DNA from: AP-15 sp963724435
GTDB lineage: Bacteria; Pseudomonadota; Alphaproteobacteria; ATCC43930; CGMCC-115725
Direction: 5' to 3'
Length of the DNA stretch: 64,000 nucleotides
Assembly (NCBI GenBank): GCA_963724435.1
Contig: CAVRUN010000016.1
Coordinates: forward strand, 1-64,000
The notes under the pieces were generated by a model. The model searched no databases. It was not told the origin of the DNA and saw only the letters and a list, made by a program, of their open reading frames with translations. The position numbers and the translations under genes were made by a program. Below are positions 8,460 through 16,229 of the stretch, piece by piece. Position 1 is the first letter of the stretch, and every line of letters begins with the position of its first letter.

Positions 8460-10022
8460 ATGCCCCCCTTCCCTCGCCCGCGTCCGGTTGTGCTGTGCAT
8501 CCTCGATGGTTGGGGTGAACGCGGCCCCGCCCCGGACAACGCGATCGAGACGGCGCGGATGCCGGTGTGGCATCGGTTGATGGCGGTGTGGCCGCATTCG
8601 CATCTAGAGGCGAGCGAGCATTATGTCGGGCTTCCCGACGGACAGATGGGGAATTCCGAGGTCGGGCACACCAATCTCGGCGCCGGGCGGCTCGTCATGC
8701 AGGATTTGCCGCGGATCGATGCGGCGATCGCCTCGGGCGAGCTCGCGCGGATGCCTGCGTTGCGCGACTTTATCGACCGATTAAAGCGCACCGGCGGCAC
8801 CGCTCACCTGATGGGACTGCTGTCGCCGGGCGGGGTGCATTCGCACCAGCACCAGATCGCCGCCCTCGCGCGCATCGTCGCCGAGGCCGGCGTGCCGGTC
8901 GCGGTGCATGCGTTTCTCGATGGCCGCGATACGCCGCCGCAAGCCGCCATGTCCTATCTGGAGAAATTTGAAGCCGATGTCGCGGGGCTCGCAAACCTTG
9001 TTATCGCGACCGTCACCGGCCGCTATTACGCAATGGATCGCGACAAACGCTGGGATCGCGTCGAACGGGCCTATCGGGTTCTCGTCGATGGCGAGGGCGA
9101 GACCGCAGCCACCGCGGCGGCGGCTGTCGAGGCCGCCTATCAGCGCGGCGAAACCGATGAGTTTGTCCAGCCGACGGCGATCGGCGGCTATCGCGGAATG
9201 CGGGATGACGACGGGCTGCTGATCGGCAATTTCCGCGCCGACCGGGTGCGGGAGATCGCGACCGCGCTGCTCGATCCCGCGTTTGACGGGTTTACCCGCC
9301 CCAGGCAGGTCAGCTTTGCCGCCGCCCTTGGCCTCGTCGAATATTCGGATCAGCTCAACCGGTTTCTGGGCGCTCTCTTTCCGCCGGAAAATCTCGACGA
9401 CACTTTTGGCGAGGTCATCTCGCGCGCCGGCTTAAAACAGCTGCGCATCGCCGAGACCGAAAAATACGCGCATGTCACCTTTTTCTTTAATGGCGGGCGC
9501 GAAACCGTCTTTCCCGGCGAGGAGCGGATCCTGGTGCCGTCGCCAAAAGTCGCGACCTACGATCAGCAGCCCGAAATGTCGGCGCCGGAGGTTACAGACA
9601 AGGTCGTCGAGGCGATCGATTCAGGCCGGTTCGACGTGATCGTGTTGAACTACGCCAATGCCGACATGGTCGGGCACACCGGCCGGCTCGATGCCGCGGT
9701 CAAAGCGGTCGAAACGATCGACACTTGCCTCGGGCGGGTCGCGGCCGCGGTCGAAAAAGCCGGCGGCACCCTCGTCGTCACCGCCGATCACGGCAATGCC
9801 GAGATGATGCGCGATCCCGACAATGGCGGCCCGCACACCGCCCACACACTTAACCCGGTGCCGTTTCTAGTTGTCCATCCACCGGCGGTCGCCGATCTGC
9901 AGGACGGACGCCTGGCTGACGTCGCGCCGACCCTGCTCGACATTCTCGGCCTCGACCAGCCCGCCGCGATGACCGGGCATTCGTTGATTCGCCTACAGGA
10001 GAACCGGCTCAGCGCCAACTAG
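8460..10022 (+). CDS. gpmI: 2,3-bisphosphoglycerate-independent phosphoglycerate mutase
   Basis: Interconverts 3- and 2-phosphoglycerate in glycolysis and gluconeogenesis, in the cytosol, using two manganese ions and a phosphoserine intermediate. Of 520 residues, the alkaline-phosphatase-like metal domain is split: VVLCILDGWGER (first metal aspartate) and QMGNSEVGHTNLGAGR (catalytic serine) near the N-terminus, and ADMVGHTGRLDA plus VVTADHGNAEMMRD near the C-terminus; the phosphotransferase domain (about 80-310) lies between. The ATG at 8460 is preferred over the upstream GTG at 8436 because it follows a GAGG and directly precedes the conserved strand. It heads a gpmI-ctpA-rppH run on one strand; the envC-type peptidase often found between gpmI and ctpA is absent. 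Confidence 0.96.
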   Translation: MPPFPRPRPVVLCILDGWGERGPAPDNAIETARMPVWHRLMAVWPHSHLEASEHYVGLPDGQMGNSEVGHTNLGAGRLVMQDLPRIDAAIASGELARMPALRDFIDRLKRTGGTAHLMGLLSPGGVHSHQHQIAALARIVAEAGVPVAVHAFLDGRDTPPQAAMSYLEKFEADVAGLANLVIATVTGRYYAMDRDKRWDRVERAYRVLVDGEGETAATAAAAVEAAYQRGETDEFVQPTAIGGYRGMRDDDGLLIGNFRADRVREIATALLDPAFDGFTRPRQVSFAAALGLVEYSDQLNRFLGALFPPENLDDTFGEVISRAGLKQLRIAETEKYAHVTFFFNGGRETVFPGEERILVPSPKVATYDQQPEMSAPEVTDKVVEAIDSGRFDVIVLNYANADMVGHTGRLDAAVKAVETIDTCLGRVAAAVEKAGGTLVVTADHGNAEMMRDPDNGGPHTAHTLNPVPFLVVHPPAVADLQDGRLADVAPTLLDILGLDQPAAMTGHSLIRLQENRLSAN

Positions 10023-10111
10023 CCGCAGTCTTATGCCGGTTCTTGATTAGGATATGGGCGGGCGAGTATTGTTTGCGGCGATCGCGATCGGATCAACGTT
10101 AGGGTGAATAT

Positions 10112-11392
10112 ATGAAACGGGTGGGGCTGATTACGGCAGCAGCCGCGGCGGTATTAGCATTTTCATTTAGCCAAGACATCGGTGCTGCAACCCCTAATTC
10201 TAATTCATCGGAGACTTACAACGACCTCAACCTATTCGGTGAAGTTTTCGAGCATGTGCGGGCCGATTACGCCGGCAAGGTCGACGATGATTCGCTGGTT
10301 GAATTGGCGATCAACGGGATGCTGACCTCGCTCGACCCGCACTCGAATTATCTGAATACCAAAAATTTCGACGACATGAAGGTGCAGACCCGCGGCGAGT
10401 TTGGCGGGCTCGGCATCGAAGTCTCGATGGAAAACGGTCTCGTCAAGGTCGTCTCGCCAATCGACGACACCCCGGCCGCGCGCGCCGGGCTAAAGCCGGG
10501 CGACATGATTACCCAGCTTGACGGCCAGGCGGTCCAGGGGATGACCTTGCCGCAGGCGGTCGAAAAGATGCGCGGTCCGATCAACAGCGAAATCAGGCTG
10601 ACGATTCAACGCAAGGGCCGCGATCCGTTCGACGTCAAGCTGACGCGCGCGACGATCCGCATCCAGTCGGTCCGCTCGCACATGGTTGGCGATGACATCG
10701 GTTATATCCGGATCACGTCGTTTAACGAGCAGACCGATGTCGGGCTCAACAACGCGATGAAGAGCATCAAGCAGCAGGCCGGCAACAAATTGCGGGGCAT
10801 CGTTCTCGACCTGCGCAACAATCCCGGCGGATTGCTCGATCAGGCGGTCGCGGTGTCGGACGCGTTTATCGACAAGGGCGAGATCGTGTCGACCCGCGGG
10901 CGGCGCTCCGACGACGCCCAGCGCTATGACGCGCGGCCGGGGGATGTTGCTGCCGGGCTGCCGATCGCGGTGCTGATCAATGGCGGCTCGGCCTCCGCAA
11001 GCGAGATTGTCGCCGGCGCATTGCAGGACCACCACCGCGCGATCCTGCTGGGCACGCGCTCGTTTGGTAAAGGGTCGGTGCAGACCATCATCCCGCTCCC
11101 CGGACATGGTGCGATGCGGCTGACCACGGCGCGCTATTACACACCGTCGGGGCGCTCGATCCAGGCCAAGGGGATCGAGCCGGACATCATCGTCGACGCC
11201 GCCAAGATCGAACAGGACAAGAAGGCGGCCAAGAAAGACGCTTCCGACGCGAAGACCGACGATTCCGGCGATGACCTCGACGTGACGAGTTCGGTCGATC
11301 CGACGATTATGGGAACCGACGCCGACTACCAGATGACGCGGGCGGTTGACATGCTGCGCGGCATGGCGATGTACAGCCGCCTGACCAACTGA
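10112..11392 (+). CDS. ctpA: S41-family carboxyl-terminal processing protease
   Basis: A 426-residue periplasmic serine protease that trims C-termini or degrades envelope proteins such as cell-wall hydrolases. It has an N-terminal signal sequence (about residues 1-25, ending near DIGAA), a PDZ domain (about 90-170, GGLGIEVSMENGLVKVVSPI) and the S41 core with the catalytic serine in NGGSASASEIVAGAL and the catalytic lysine in RSFGKGSVQT. A low-complexity acidic/lysine-rich stretch (AAKKDASDAKTDDSGDD) follows the core, as in other alphaproteobacterial CtpA proteins. It is 89 bp downstream of gpmI and 27 bp upstream of rppH. Confidence 0.95.
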   Translation: MKRVGLITAAAAAVLAFSFSQDIGAATPNSNSSETYNDLNLFGEVFEHVRADYAGKVDDDSLVELAINGMLTSLDPHSNYLNTKNFDDMKVQTRGEFGGLGIEVSMENGLVKVVSPIDDTPAARAGLKPGDMITQLDGQAVQGMTLPQAVEKMRGPINSEIRLTIQRKGRDPFDVKLTRATIRIQSVRSHMVGDDIGYIRITSFNEQTDVGLNNAMKSIKQQAGNKLRGIVLDLRNNPGGLLDQAVAVSDAFIDKGEIVSTRGRRSDDAQRYDARPGDVAAGLPIAVLINGGSASASEIVAGALQDHHRAILLGTRSFGKGSVQTIIPLPGHGAMRLTTARYYTPSGRSIQAKGIEPDIIVDAAKIEQDKKAAKKDASDAKTDDSGDDLDVTSSVDPTIMGTDADYQMTRAVDMLRGMAMYSRLTN

Positions 11393-11419
11393 GCCGCGGC
11401 GCGGGGTCGGGGAGCGAGC

Positions 11420-11929
11420 ATGCTACCGCCGCACACCCGCCCGGGCCGGTACCGGGAATGCGTCGGGATCATGTTGATCAATTGGCGGGGGCATGTCCTT
11501 GTCGCGCGCCGCGCCGACATGCCGACAGCACCGGCTTGGCAGATGCCTCAAGGCGGGATCGATTGGGGCGAAACCCCGCGCCAGGCGGCACTGCGCGAGC
11601 TCGAAGAGGAAATCGGCACCGCCAGCGCTGAGATTATTGCCGAGAGCCGTGACTGGCTGACCTACGACTTTCCATCCGAAGTCGCCGGCCGGGTGTGGCG
11701 CGGCCGATATCGCGGCCAGCGGCAAAAGTGGTTTTTGATGCGGTTTATCGGCAGCGACGCCGACATCGATTTGGGGCCGAAGCATGCCGAGTTCGACGCC
11801 TTCCGCTGGGTCGAGCCCGACGAGTTGCCAAAGCTGATCGTGGCATTCAAACGCCACGTCTATGTCGCTGTCCTCGACGAGTTTCGCGATCACTGCCGCG
11901 CCGCCGCCGGCAGCGCCCGCTCCGTCTGA
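11420..11929 (+). CDS. rppH: RNA pyrophosphohydrolase
   Basis: A 169-residue Nudix hydrolase that removes pyrophosphate from the 5' end of mRNA, which opens it to RNase E decay; related alphaproteobacterial enzymes (IalA/NudH) also act on dinucleoside polyphosphates. The Nudix box is complete: GGIDWGETPRQAALRELEEE followed by IGT. The flanking YRECVGIMLIN, QKWFLMRF and DAFRWVEPDELP match RppH. It closes the gpmI-ctpA-rppH run, the usual position in this group. Confidence 0.94.
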   Translation: MLPPHTRPGRYRECVGIMLINWRGHVLVARRADMPTAPAWQMPQGGIDWGETPRQAALRELEEEIGTASAEIIAESRDWLTYDFPSEVAGRVWRGRYRGQRQKWFLMRFIGSDADIDLGPKHAEFDAFRWVEPDELPKLIVAFKRHVYVAVLDEFRDHCRAAAGSARSV

Positions 11930-11975
11930 CGGCGACCGCTCGCTCTGAGCGGCCGGCCCCTCCCTCTAACACCCC

Positions 11976-12857
11976 CTACTCGCTCGGCAACCGCGCCACC
12001 GCCGCGTCGATCGCCGCTCTATCGGGCATCGCACTCTGCGCCCCGCGCGCCAGACAGGCGAGACCGGCCGCGGCACTCGCCCGCCGCAATCCGATCTCGA
12101 GCGACTCACCCAAATCGAGTGCTGCCGCCAACACCCCGACAAAGGTGTCGCCCGCGCCAGTCGTGTCGACCGGGACAATCGGCAATGCCGGGACCGAGAT
12201 TGTCGCTCCCATCGACAGATACGCGGTGGCGCCGGCGGAGCCGCGGGTGACGACCAGGGCTTGGCGCAGCCTTGCCGCAATCCGCGCCGGCTCGGCGCCG
12301 AGGGTCGCCGCCTCCCCCTCATTCGCGACGACAAGGTCGATTTCCCGCAGCAAATCGGGCGTGATCCCCAATGCCGGCGCCAGATTGAGCAACACCAAGC
12401 CGCCCGCCGCCCGCACCCGGCGGATGACAGCCGCAGTTTCGGCGGGCGGGGCCTCCATCTGGCCAACCAGCAGCGTCTCCGGGCCAATCGCCTCCTCTGG
12501 CACCTGATCGCAGCGCACCGCGGCATTGGCGCCCGAGGCGACGGCGATGATGTTCTCGCCATTCTCGGCAACCATGATCGCGGCGCAGCCGGTCGGTTGG
12601 TCGACCCCGCGCACCAGCCGCGTGTCGATGCCGGCCCGACAGAGCGGGTCGAGCGCGGTCATGGCAAAGCCGTCATGGCCGACCGCACCCGCCATCGCGA
12701 CCTCGGCCCCAGCCCGGCATGCCGCCATCGCCTGATTGGCGCCCTTGCCGCCGGGCAATACCGCGTAATCGCCGCCGAGCACGGTCTCGCCCGGCTGCGG
12801 CAAATGCGGCACCGGTACGATCACATCGACATTGATCGAGCCAAAGACCAGGATCAT
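11976..12857 (-). CDS. rbsK: Ribokinase-family sugar kinase
   Basis: A 293-residue PfkB/ribokinase-family kinase that phosphorylates a sugar, most likely ribose, at O5 with ATP. Signature 1 (VLPGGKGANQAMAACRAGAEV) and signature 2 with the anion hole and catalytic base (DTTGAGDTFVGVLAAAL) are both intact, and SINVDVIVPVPHLPQPGET matches ribokinase N-termini. I place the start at 12857 (MILVFGS), because the longer frame to 12986 has no family similarity upstream and would overlap the divergent promoter. No ribose transporter is nearby, so the substrate could instead be another furanose. It is divergent from the isochorismatase gene, with 109 bp between starts. Confidence 0.88.
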   Translation of the reverse strand: MILVFGSINVDVIVPVPHLPQPGETVLGGDYAVLPGGKGANQAMAACRAGAEVAMAGAVGHDGFAMTALDPLCRAGIDTRLVRGVDQPTGCAAIMVAENGENIIAVASGANAAVRCDQVPEEAIGPETLLVGQMEAPPAETAAVIRRVRAAGGLVLLNLAPALGITPDLLREIDLVVANEGEAATLGAEPARIAARLRQALVVTRGSAGATAYLSMGATISVPALPIVPVDTTGAGDTFVGVLAAALDLGESLEIGLRRASAAAGLACLARGAQSAMPDRAAIDAAVARLPSE

Positions 12858-12966
12858 GTCAGCCGCCCTTTTCTTCATGCCGGGGTCGCGGCAAGTATGT
12901 CGCGGCGCGTGTAATGCCGCCTCCAACCGACCCAGCGATACGACCGACCAGCAAGCAGGGGGAGCG

Positions 12967-13674
12967 ATGAAACTCAATGGTGCCACGATACCCGACGCGA
13001 TCGTCGAACGCGTCGTCGCCCGCCGCGGTGGTGAGCATTGCTACGCCGATCTCGATCCGGCGCACACCGCACTCGTCGTCATCGATCTGCAGCACGCCTT
13101 TATGACCGAGGGGGTCGGCCACGCTGTCTGCCCGGCCGCGATCGACATCGTCCCCGCGGTCAACCGCCTCGCGGCGACCTTGCGCATGGCCGGCGGCGGC
13201 GTGTTCTGGGTGCAGATGACGCACGATTCGCGCTGTCTCGACGAGTGGTCGGTGGCGCATGAGATGGCCTCACCCGCAATGCGCGAAAAACGGATCGCGG
13301 CGCTCTCCGAAGGCACGATGGGGTATCGGCTGTGGCCCGGCCTCGATGTGCAGCCGCAAGACGAGATCGTCAAAAAATACCGCTACAGCGCGTTTATGCC
13401 GGGCACCTCGGATCTGCCCGAGCGGCTGCGGGCGCGCGGCTTTGACACCGTGCTGATCACCGGCACCGTGACCAATGTGTGCTGCGAAAGCTCGGCGCGC
13501 GACGCCAACATGACCAATTTCCGCACGATCATGGTCAGCGACGGCAACGCCGCAGCGACCCAAGAGGAGCATGACGCGGCGCTCACCGCCTTCTACAACA
13601 TCTTCGGCGATGTCATGGACACCGATATGATCATCGAGCGGCTGCAGCGCTCACCCGCCGCGCGCGCCGCCTGA
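12967..13674 (+). CDS. Isochorismatase-family cysteine hydrolase
   Basis: A 235-residue cysteine hydrolase of the isochorismatase superfamily. The catalytic triad is visible: aspartate in LVVIDLQHAFM, lysine in DEIVKKYRYSAF and cysteine in TGTVTNVCCESSARDA. Members include isochorismatases, N-carbamoylsarcosine amidases, nicotinamidases and biuret or ureidoacrylate hydrolases; no isochorismate synthase or pyrimidine-catabolism genes are near, so the substrate is open. Start at 12967 follows a GGGGGAG run. It is 58 bp upstream of the aldolase gene on the same strand and may be cotranscribed. Confidence 0.88.
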   Translation: MKLNGATIPDAIVERVVARRGGEHCYADLDPAHTALVVIDLQHAFMTEGVGHAVCPAAIDIVPAVNRLAATLRMAGGGVFWVQMTHDSRCLDEWSVAHEMASPAMREKRIAALSEGTMGYRLWPGLDVQPQDEIVKKYRYSAFMPGTSDLPERLRARGFDTVLITGTVTNVCCESSARDANMTNFRTIMVSDGNAAATQEEHDAALTAFYNIFGDVMDTDMIIERLQRSPAARAA

Positions 13675-13732
13675 CCGCAACCGATTTCGCGACAGCCTGC
13701 TTCAGAATAGCCTCGGGGCAAGGGAGGAGATC

Positions 13733-14524
13733 ATGAGAGAAAATCGCGTAAAGCGCATCCTGCGCGAGGGCGGCCTGGCGCTCGGGACGCATGTCGGCGG
13801 CATCCCCGATCCGCAGATTGTCGAGATCATCGGGCTCGCGGGCTTTGACGCCGCCTTTATCGATCTGGAGCACACCAGCTTCGACCTGCACGATGTCCAG
13901 GCGATGGTGATGGCGGCCGAGCATGTCGGCATCACCCCGATCGTGCGCACCCCGGGGTTTGACCCGGCGTTTATCCTGCGGCTGCTCGATATGGGCGTGC
14001 AGGGCATCCAGGTGCCGCATGTCCAGAATGCCGAGACCGCACGCGAAGCGGTGAACGCGGTGCGCTATCCGCCGCAGGGCAAGCGCGGCATGGCGGCCGG
14101 CAGCCGCGCCGCCGAGTTTGGCCGCATCCCGCTCATCGACCACATGGCCCAGTCGAACCGCGAGATCCTGCTCGCCTGCATGATCGAGGACATGGAAGCG
14201 GTCGAGCGCATCGACGAGATCGCCGCGGTCGTGGGCGTCGATCTATTGGCGGTCGGCCCGTCCGATCTGTCGCGCTCGCTCGGCGTCAGTGGCACGCCCG
14301 ATCATCCGCGGCTGGTGGCGGCGATCGACCGGGTGCGCGAGGCCGCGAAAAAGAGTGCCGGCGCCCGTCTCGCGCTGCCGCTCAACCACGCCGCCTTCCC
14401 GCGCAACGCCGCGCAGTTAAAGGCGCTCGGCGCCGGCTACACCAATTGCGCCCCGACCCCCGAAGCCCGCCTCCTGAAATCGATGCGCGACCAAGCCGAA
14501 GAAGCCCGCAAACAACTCAGCTAA
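13733..14524 (+). CDS. HpcH/HpaI-family 2-oxo acid aldolase
   Basis: A 263-residue class II aldolase of the HpcH/HpaI (2-dehydro-3-deoxyglucarate / 4-hydroxy-2-oxoheptanedioate aldolase) family, which cleaves 2-oxo-4-hydroxy acids to pyruvate and an aldehyde using a divalent metal. Visible landmarks are the first barrel strands LGTHVGGIPDPQ, FIDLEHTSFDLHDVQ, the arginine of IVRTPG, GVQGIQVPHVQ, the metal glutamate of MIEDMEAVERI and DLLAVGPSDLSRSLG. The last 68 codons are duplicated about 0.9 kb downstream around a toxin-antitoxin pair. RBS GGGAGG lies 6 bp before the ATG. Confidence 0.9.
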   Translation: MRENRVKRILREGGLALGTHVGGIPDPQIVEIIGLAGFDAAFIDLEHTSFDLHDVQAMVMAAEHVGITPIVRTPGFDPAFILRLLDMGVQGIQVPHVQNAETAREAVNAVRYPPQGKRGMAAGSRAAEFGRIPLIDHMAQSNREILLACMIEDMEAVERIDEIAAVVGVDLLAVGPSDLSRSLGVSGTPDHPRLVAAIDRVREAAKKSAGARLALPLNHAAFPRNAAQLKALGAGYTNCAPTPEARLLKSMRDQAEEARKQLS

Positions 14525-14561
14525 CCGCCGCACCCTCGCGGGCGGCCTCCGAATAGGAGCG
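14321..14561 (+). repeat. Direct repeat copy 1: 3' end of the aldolase gene
   Basis: Begins GCGATCGACCGGGTGCG within the aldolase and ends GAATAGGAGCG 37 bp after its stop. The second copy is at 15214-15461. The two are close to 90% identical by eye, with several small indels in copy 2. Confidence 0.9.
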
Positions 14562-14951
14562 GCCGATGAAAAGCCTGCCGTCTCCACGAAATGTCGGGGT
14601 AAGGGCGTCGCATCTGGTGCCGCGCCGGCCCGGCCGAGCAACCGAGGAGCGAAAGAACGTCGGTAAAGTTCGGGGGCTTGTCGGACGACGCGCGCCGTAA
14701 CGCACGCGAAGAAACACCACGCGGTCCTGATCAATCCGGTAGCGGATTATGTATGGGCGGGCCACAACGCTCTCGCGCAGCTGCGTGCCCGGCACCTGAC
14801 GACCTCTATACGGAAAGGTGCCGAGGCTGTTCGCGGCACTAATGATCCTGTCAGCGATAGAGCGCGCTGCGGAGGGATTGAAGACAGCGATATAGCGGCG
14901 AATTCCATCGAGGTCCGCCAGCGCCGAGAAAGTCCAGATTACAGGCTTCAC
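14517..14951 (-). CDS. RelE/ParE-family toxin, C-terminally extended
   Basis: Residues 1-90 are a typical RelE/ParE toxin fold (ribosome-dependent mRNA interferase or gyrase inhibitor): IWTFSALADLDGIRRYI, GTFPYRGRQVPGTQLRE, YIIRYRIDQDRVVFLRVRYGARRP. Family members end at about this point (90-100 residues); here the frame continues for another 53 arginine-rich residues into the repeated aldolase end and stops at 14517, 8 bp inside the aldolase gene on the other strand. The tail is probably an artefact of the insertion, by loss of the native stop. The start overlaps the antitoxin stop by 4 bp (ATGA), giving translational coupling with antitoxin first. Confidence 0.82.
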   Translation of the reverse strand: MKPVIWTFSALADLDGIRRYIAVFNPSAARSIADRIISAANSLGTFPYRGRQVPGTQLRESVVARPYIIRYRIDQDRVVFLRVRYGARRPTSPRTLPTFFRSSVARPGRRGTRCDALTPTFRGDGRLFIGRSYSEAAREGAAVS

Positions 14952-15127
14952 CGTCCCTTGCGAACGGGGCTAGGCAATTCGTCAGGCGTGCCCCACGACC
15001 GCAGCCATTTCACCACCTCGTCATGTGCGATGACGCGCCCAGTGGCGACGTCCGCTTCGGCTTCGCTGATCGCGCGCGCCTCGGCATCCTCATCGATCTC
15101 GTCAAAAACGGTCTTGGTCTTCGGCAT
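14948..15127 (-). CDS. Antitoxin partner of the RelE/ParE-type toxin
   Basis: A 59-residue protein starting MPKTKTVFDEIDEDAEARAI and carrying GRVIAHDEVVKWLRSWGTPD, the pattern of small type II antitoxins found upstream of ParE/RelE toxins. It would bind and neutralise the toxin and repress the operon. ATG 15142 (five residues longer) is also possible; the longer frame back to 15280 runs into the aldolase repeat and is not credible. It overlaps the toxin start by 4 bp. Confidence 0.78.
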   Translation of the reverse strand: MPKTKTVFDEIDEDAEARAISEAEADVATGRVIAHDEVVKWLRSWGTPDELPSPVRKGR

Positions 15128-15213
15128 GCGTTTTCCCGGCATCACGCTGTAAACAGTTACCATGCACCTCGCGTGCTGGATAGCTGATGCTTTTTGCCGC
15201 CCGCACAAGCACC

Positions 15214-15461
15214 GCGATCGACCGGGTGCGACGCCGCGAAAAAGAGTGCGGGCGCCCGTCTCGCCCTGCCGCTCAACCACGCCGCCTTCCCGCGCAACGC
15301 CGCAATTAAAGGCGCTCGGCGCCGGCTACGCCAATTGCGCCCCGACCCCGGAGGCCCGCCTCCTCAAATCGATGCGCGACCAAGCCGAAGAAGCCCGCAA
15401 ACAACTCAGCTAACGGCCGCACCCTCGCACCGGACATAAGGGTAGCCTCCGAATAGGAGCG
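15214..15461 (+). repeat. Direct repeat copy 2: decayed aldolase 3' end
   Basis: Second copy of the aldolase terminus, including the residues MRDQAEEARKQLS and the stop, but with indels after CGGGTGCG and in CGCCGCAATTAAAGG that break the frame. It is preceded by the antitoxin promoter region and followed 9 bp later by a REP-like hairpin. Confidence 0.9.
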
Positions 15462-15470
15462 TCAGCAAAC

Positions 15471-15506
15471 GTAGAGGCGGAACAGCGCAGCGCATTCCGC
15501 CTCTAC
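15471..15506. repeat. REP-like palindrome (left of RAYT)
   Basis: Perfect 12-bp inverted repeat GTAGAGGCGGAA / TTCCGCCTCTAC around a 12-base loop. It lies 37 bp beyond the stop codon of the REP-associated transposase gene, the usual position of the REP hairpins these enzymes mobilise. It could also act as a transcription terminator stem, but there is no T-run. Confidence 0.8.
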
Positions 15507-15542
15507 ATCGGGCGGGCGCGCGATCCCCTGACGGCCGATCGG

Positions 15543-16109
15543 TCATATCTCTCGGCCTGCTTTGGCCGCCTCGATTGCACTGCGTTCGCCCGTCTGTTGC
15601 GGTTCATCGCTGCCGCCCGCCCAATCGGCGGGATACATTCCGCTAGCGACGCACCGGTGAAATGACGAATGCGGCCAATCCGCCAGATGGGTTACGAGGC
15701 CATGCTTGACCGGGTTGAAGTGCGTATAATCCATGTGAGCGGCAAAGTCGCTGTCGTCGCGGATTGTGTGCTCCCAGTATCGCCGCTGCCAAATGCCGCG
15801 TTCGCCGCGGCGTGTCATGACCGGCGATCGCGGCTCGCCGATCGGCAGCGATTTCGCGAACTCGATCTTGATCGCTCGCCACCGACCCGGAAAATCGGCA
15901 TCGCCTTGCGGCAACGTCCACAGACTGTGCATGTGGTCGGGGAGGACGACCCAGGCGTCGATGCGGAAAGGTGCGCCGGCGCACACTCGTCGAACCACAT
16001 CGCGCAGCGCGTCGATATTCGCCACCAACAGGTTCGAGCGCCGATCAAGCAGGTTTACGGTAAAGAAGAAGGTCCCGCCTGGAACCCGATTGCGGCGATA
16101 ATCCGGCAT
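15543..16109 (-). CDS. REP-associated tyrosine transposase (RAYT)
   Basis: A 188-residue Y1 (IS200/IS605-like) transposase of the RAYT group, which cuts single-stranded REP hairpins through a tyrosine nucleophile. The N-terminus YRRNRVPGGTFFFTVNLLDR, the HUH motif LPDHMHSLW, the GIWQRRYWEHTIRDDSDF segment and the tyrosine-bearing helix MDYTHFNPVKHGLV are all present. RAYTs are normally single-copy, domesticated genes flanked by REPs; here palindromes of related sequence lie on both sides (15471-15506 and 16138-16160) in inverted order. Confidence 0.92.
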   Translation of the reverse strand: MPDYRRNRVPGGTFFFTVNLLDRRSNLLVANIDALRDVVRRVCAGAPFRIDAWVVLPDHMHSLWTLPQGDADFPGRWRAIKIEFAKSLPIGEPRSPVMTRRGERGIWQRRYWEHTIRDDSDFAAHMDYTHFNPVKHGLVTHLADWPHSSFHRCVASGMYPADWAGGSDEPQQTGERSAIEAAKAGREI

Positions 16110-16137
16110 CCGGGGGAGTATGCCTCACGCAGAGCGG

Positions 16138-16160
16138 CGGAATGCGCTCCCGCTGTTCCG
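16138..16160. repeat. REP-like palindrome (right of RAYT)
   Basis: Inverted repeat CGGAA / TTCCG around TGCGCTCCCGCTG, whose sequence is the inverse of the core of the left REP (GGAACAGCGC / GCGCATTCC). The stem is shorter and less perfect than the left copy. The right edge of this palindrome is 5 bp from the left inverted repeat of the IS110-family element. Confidence 0.65.
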
Positions 16161-16229
16161 TTGGGGTGGACGGCCCCGCGGCATCTGGTGCCAAAGTTCG
16201 GCTGTCAAGACACGAACTGGAGACCGTCC

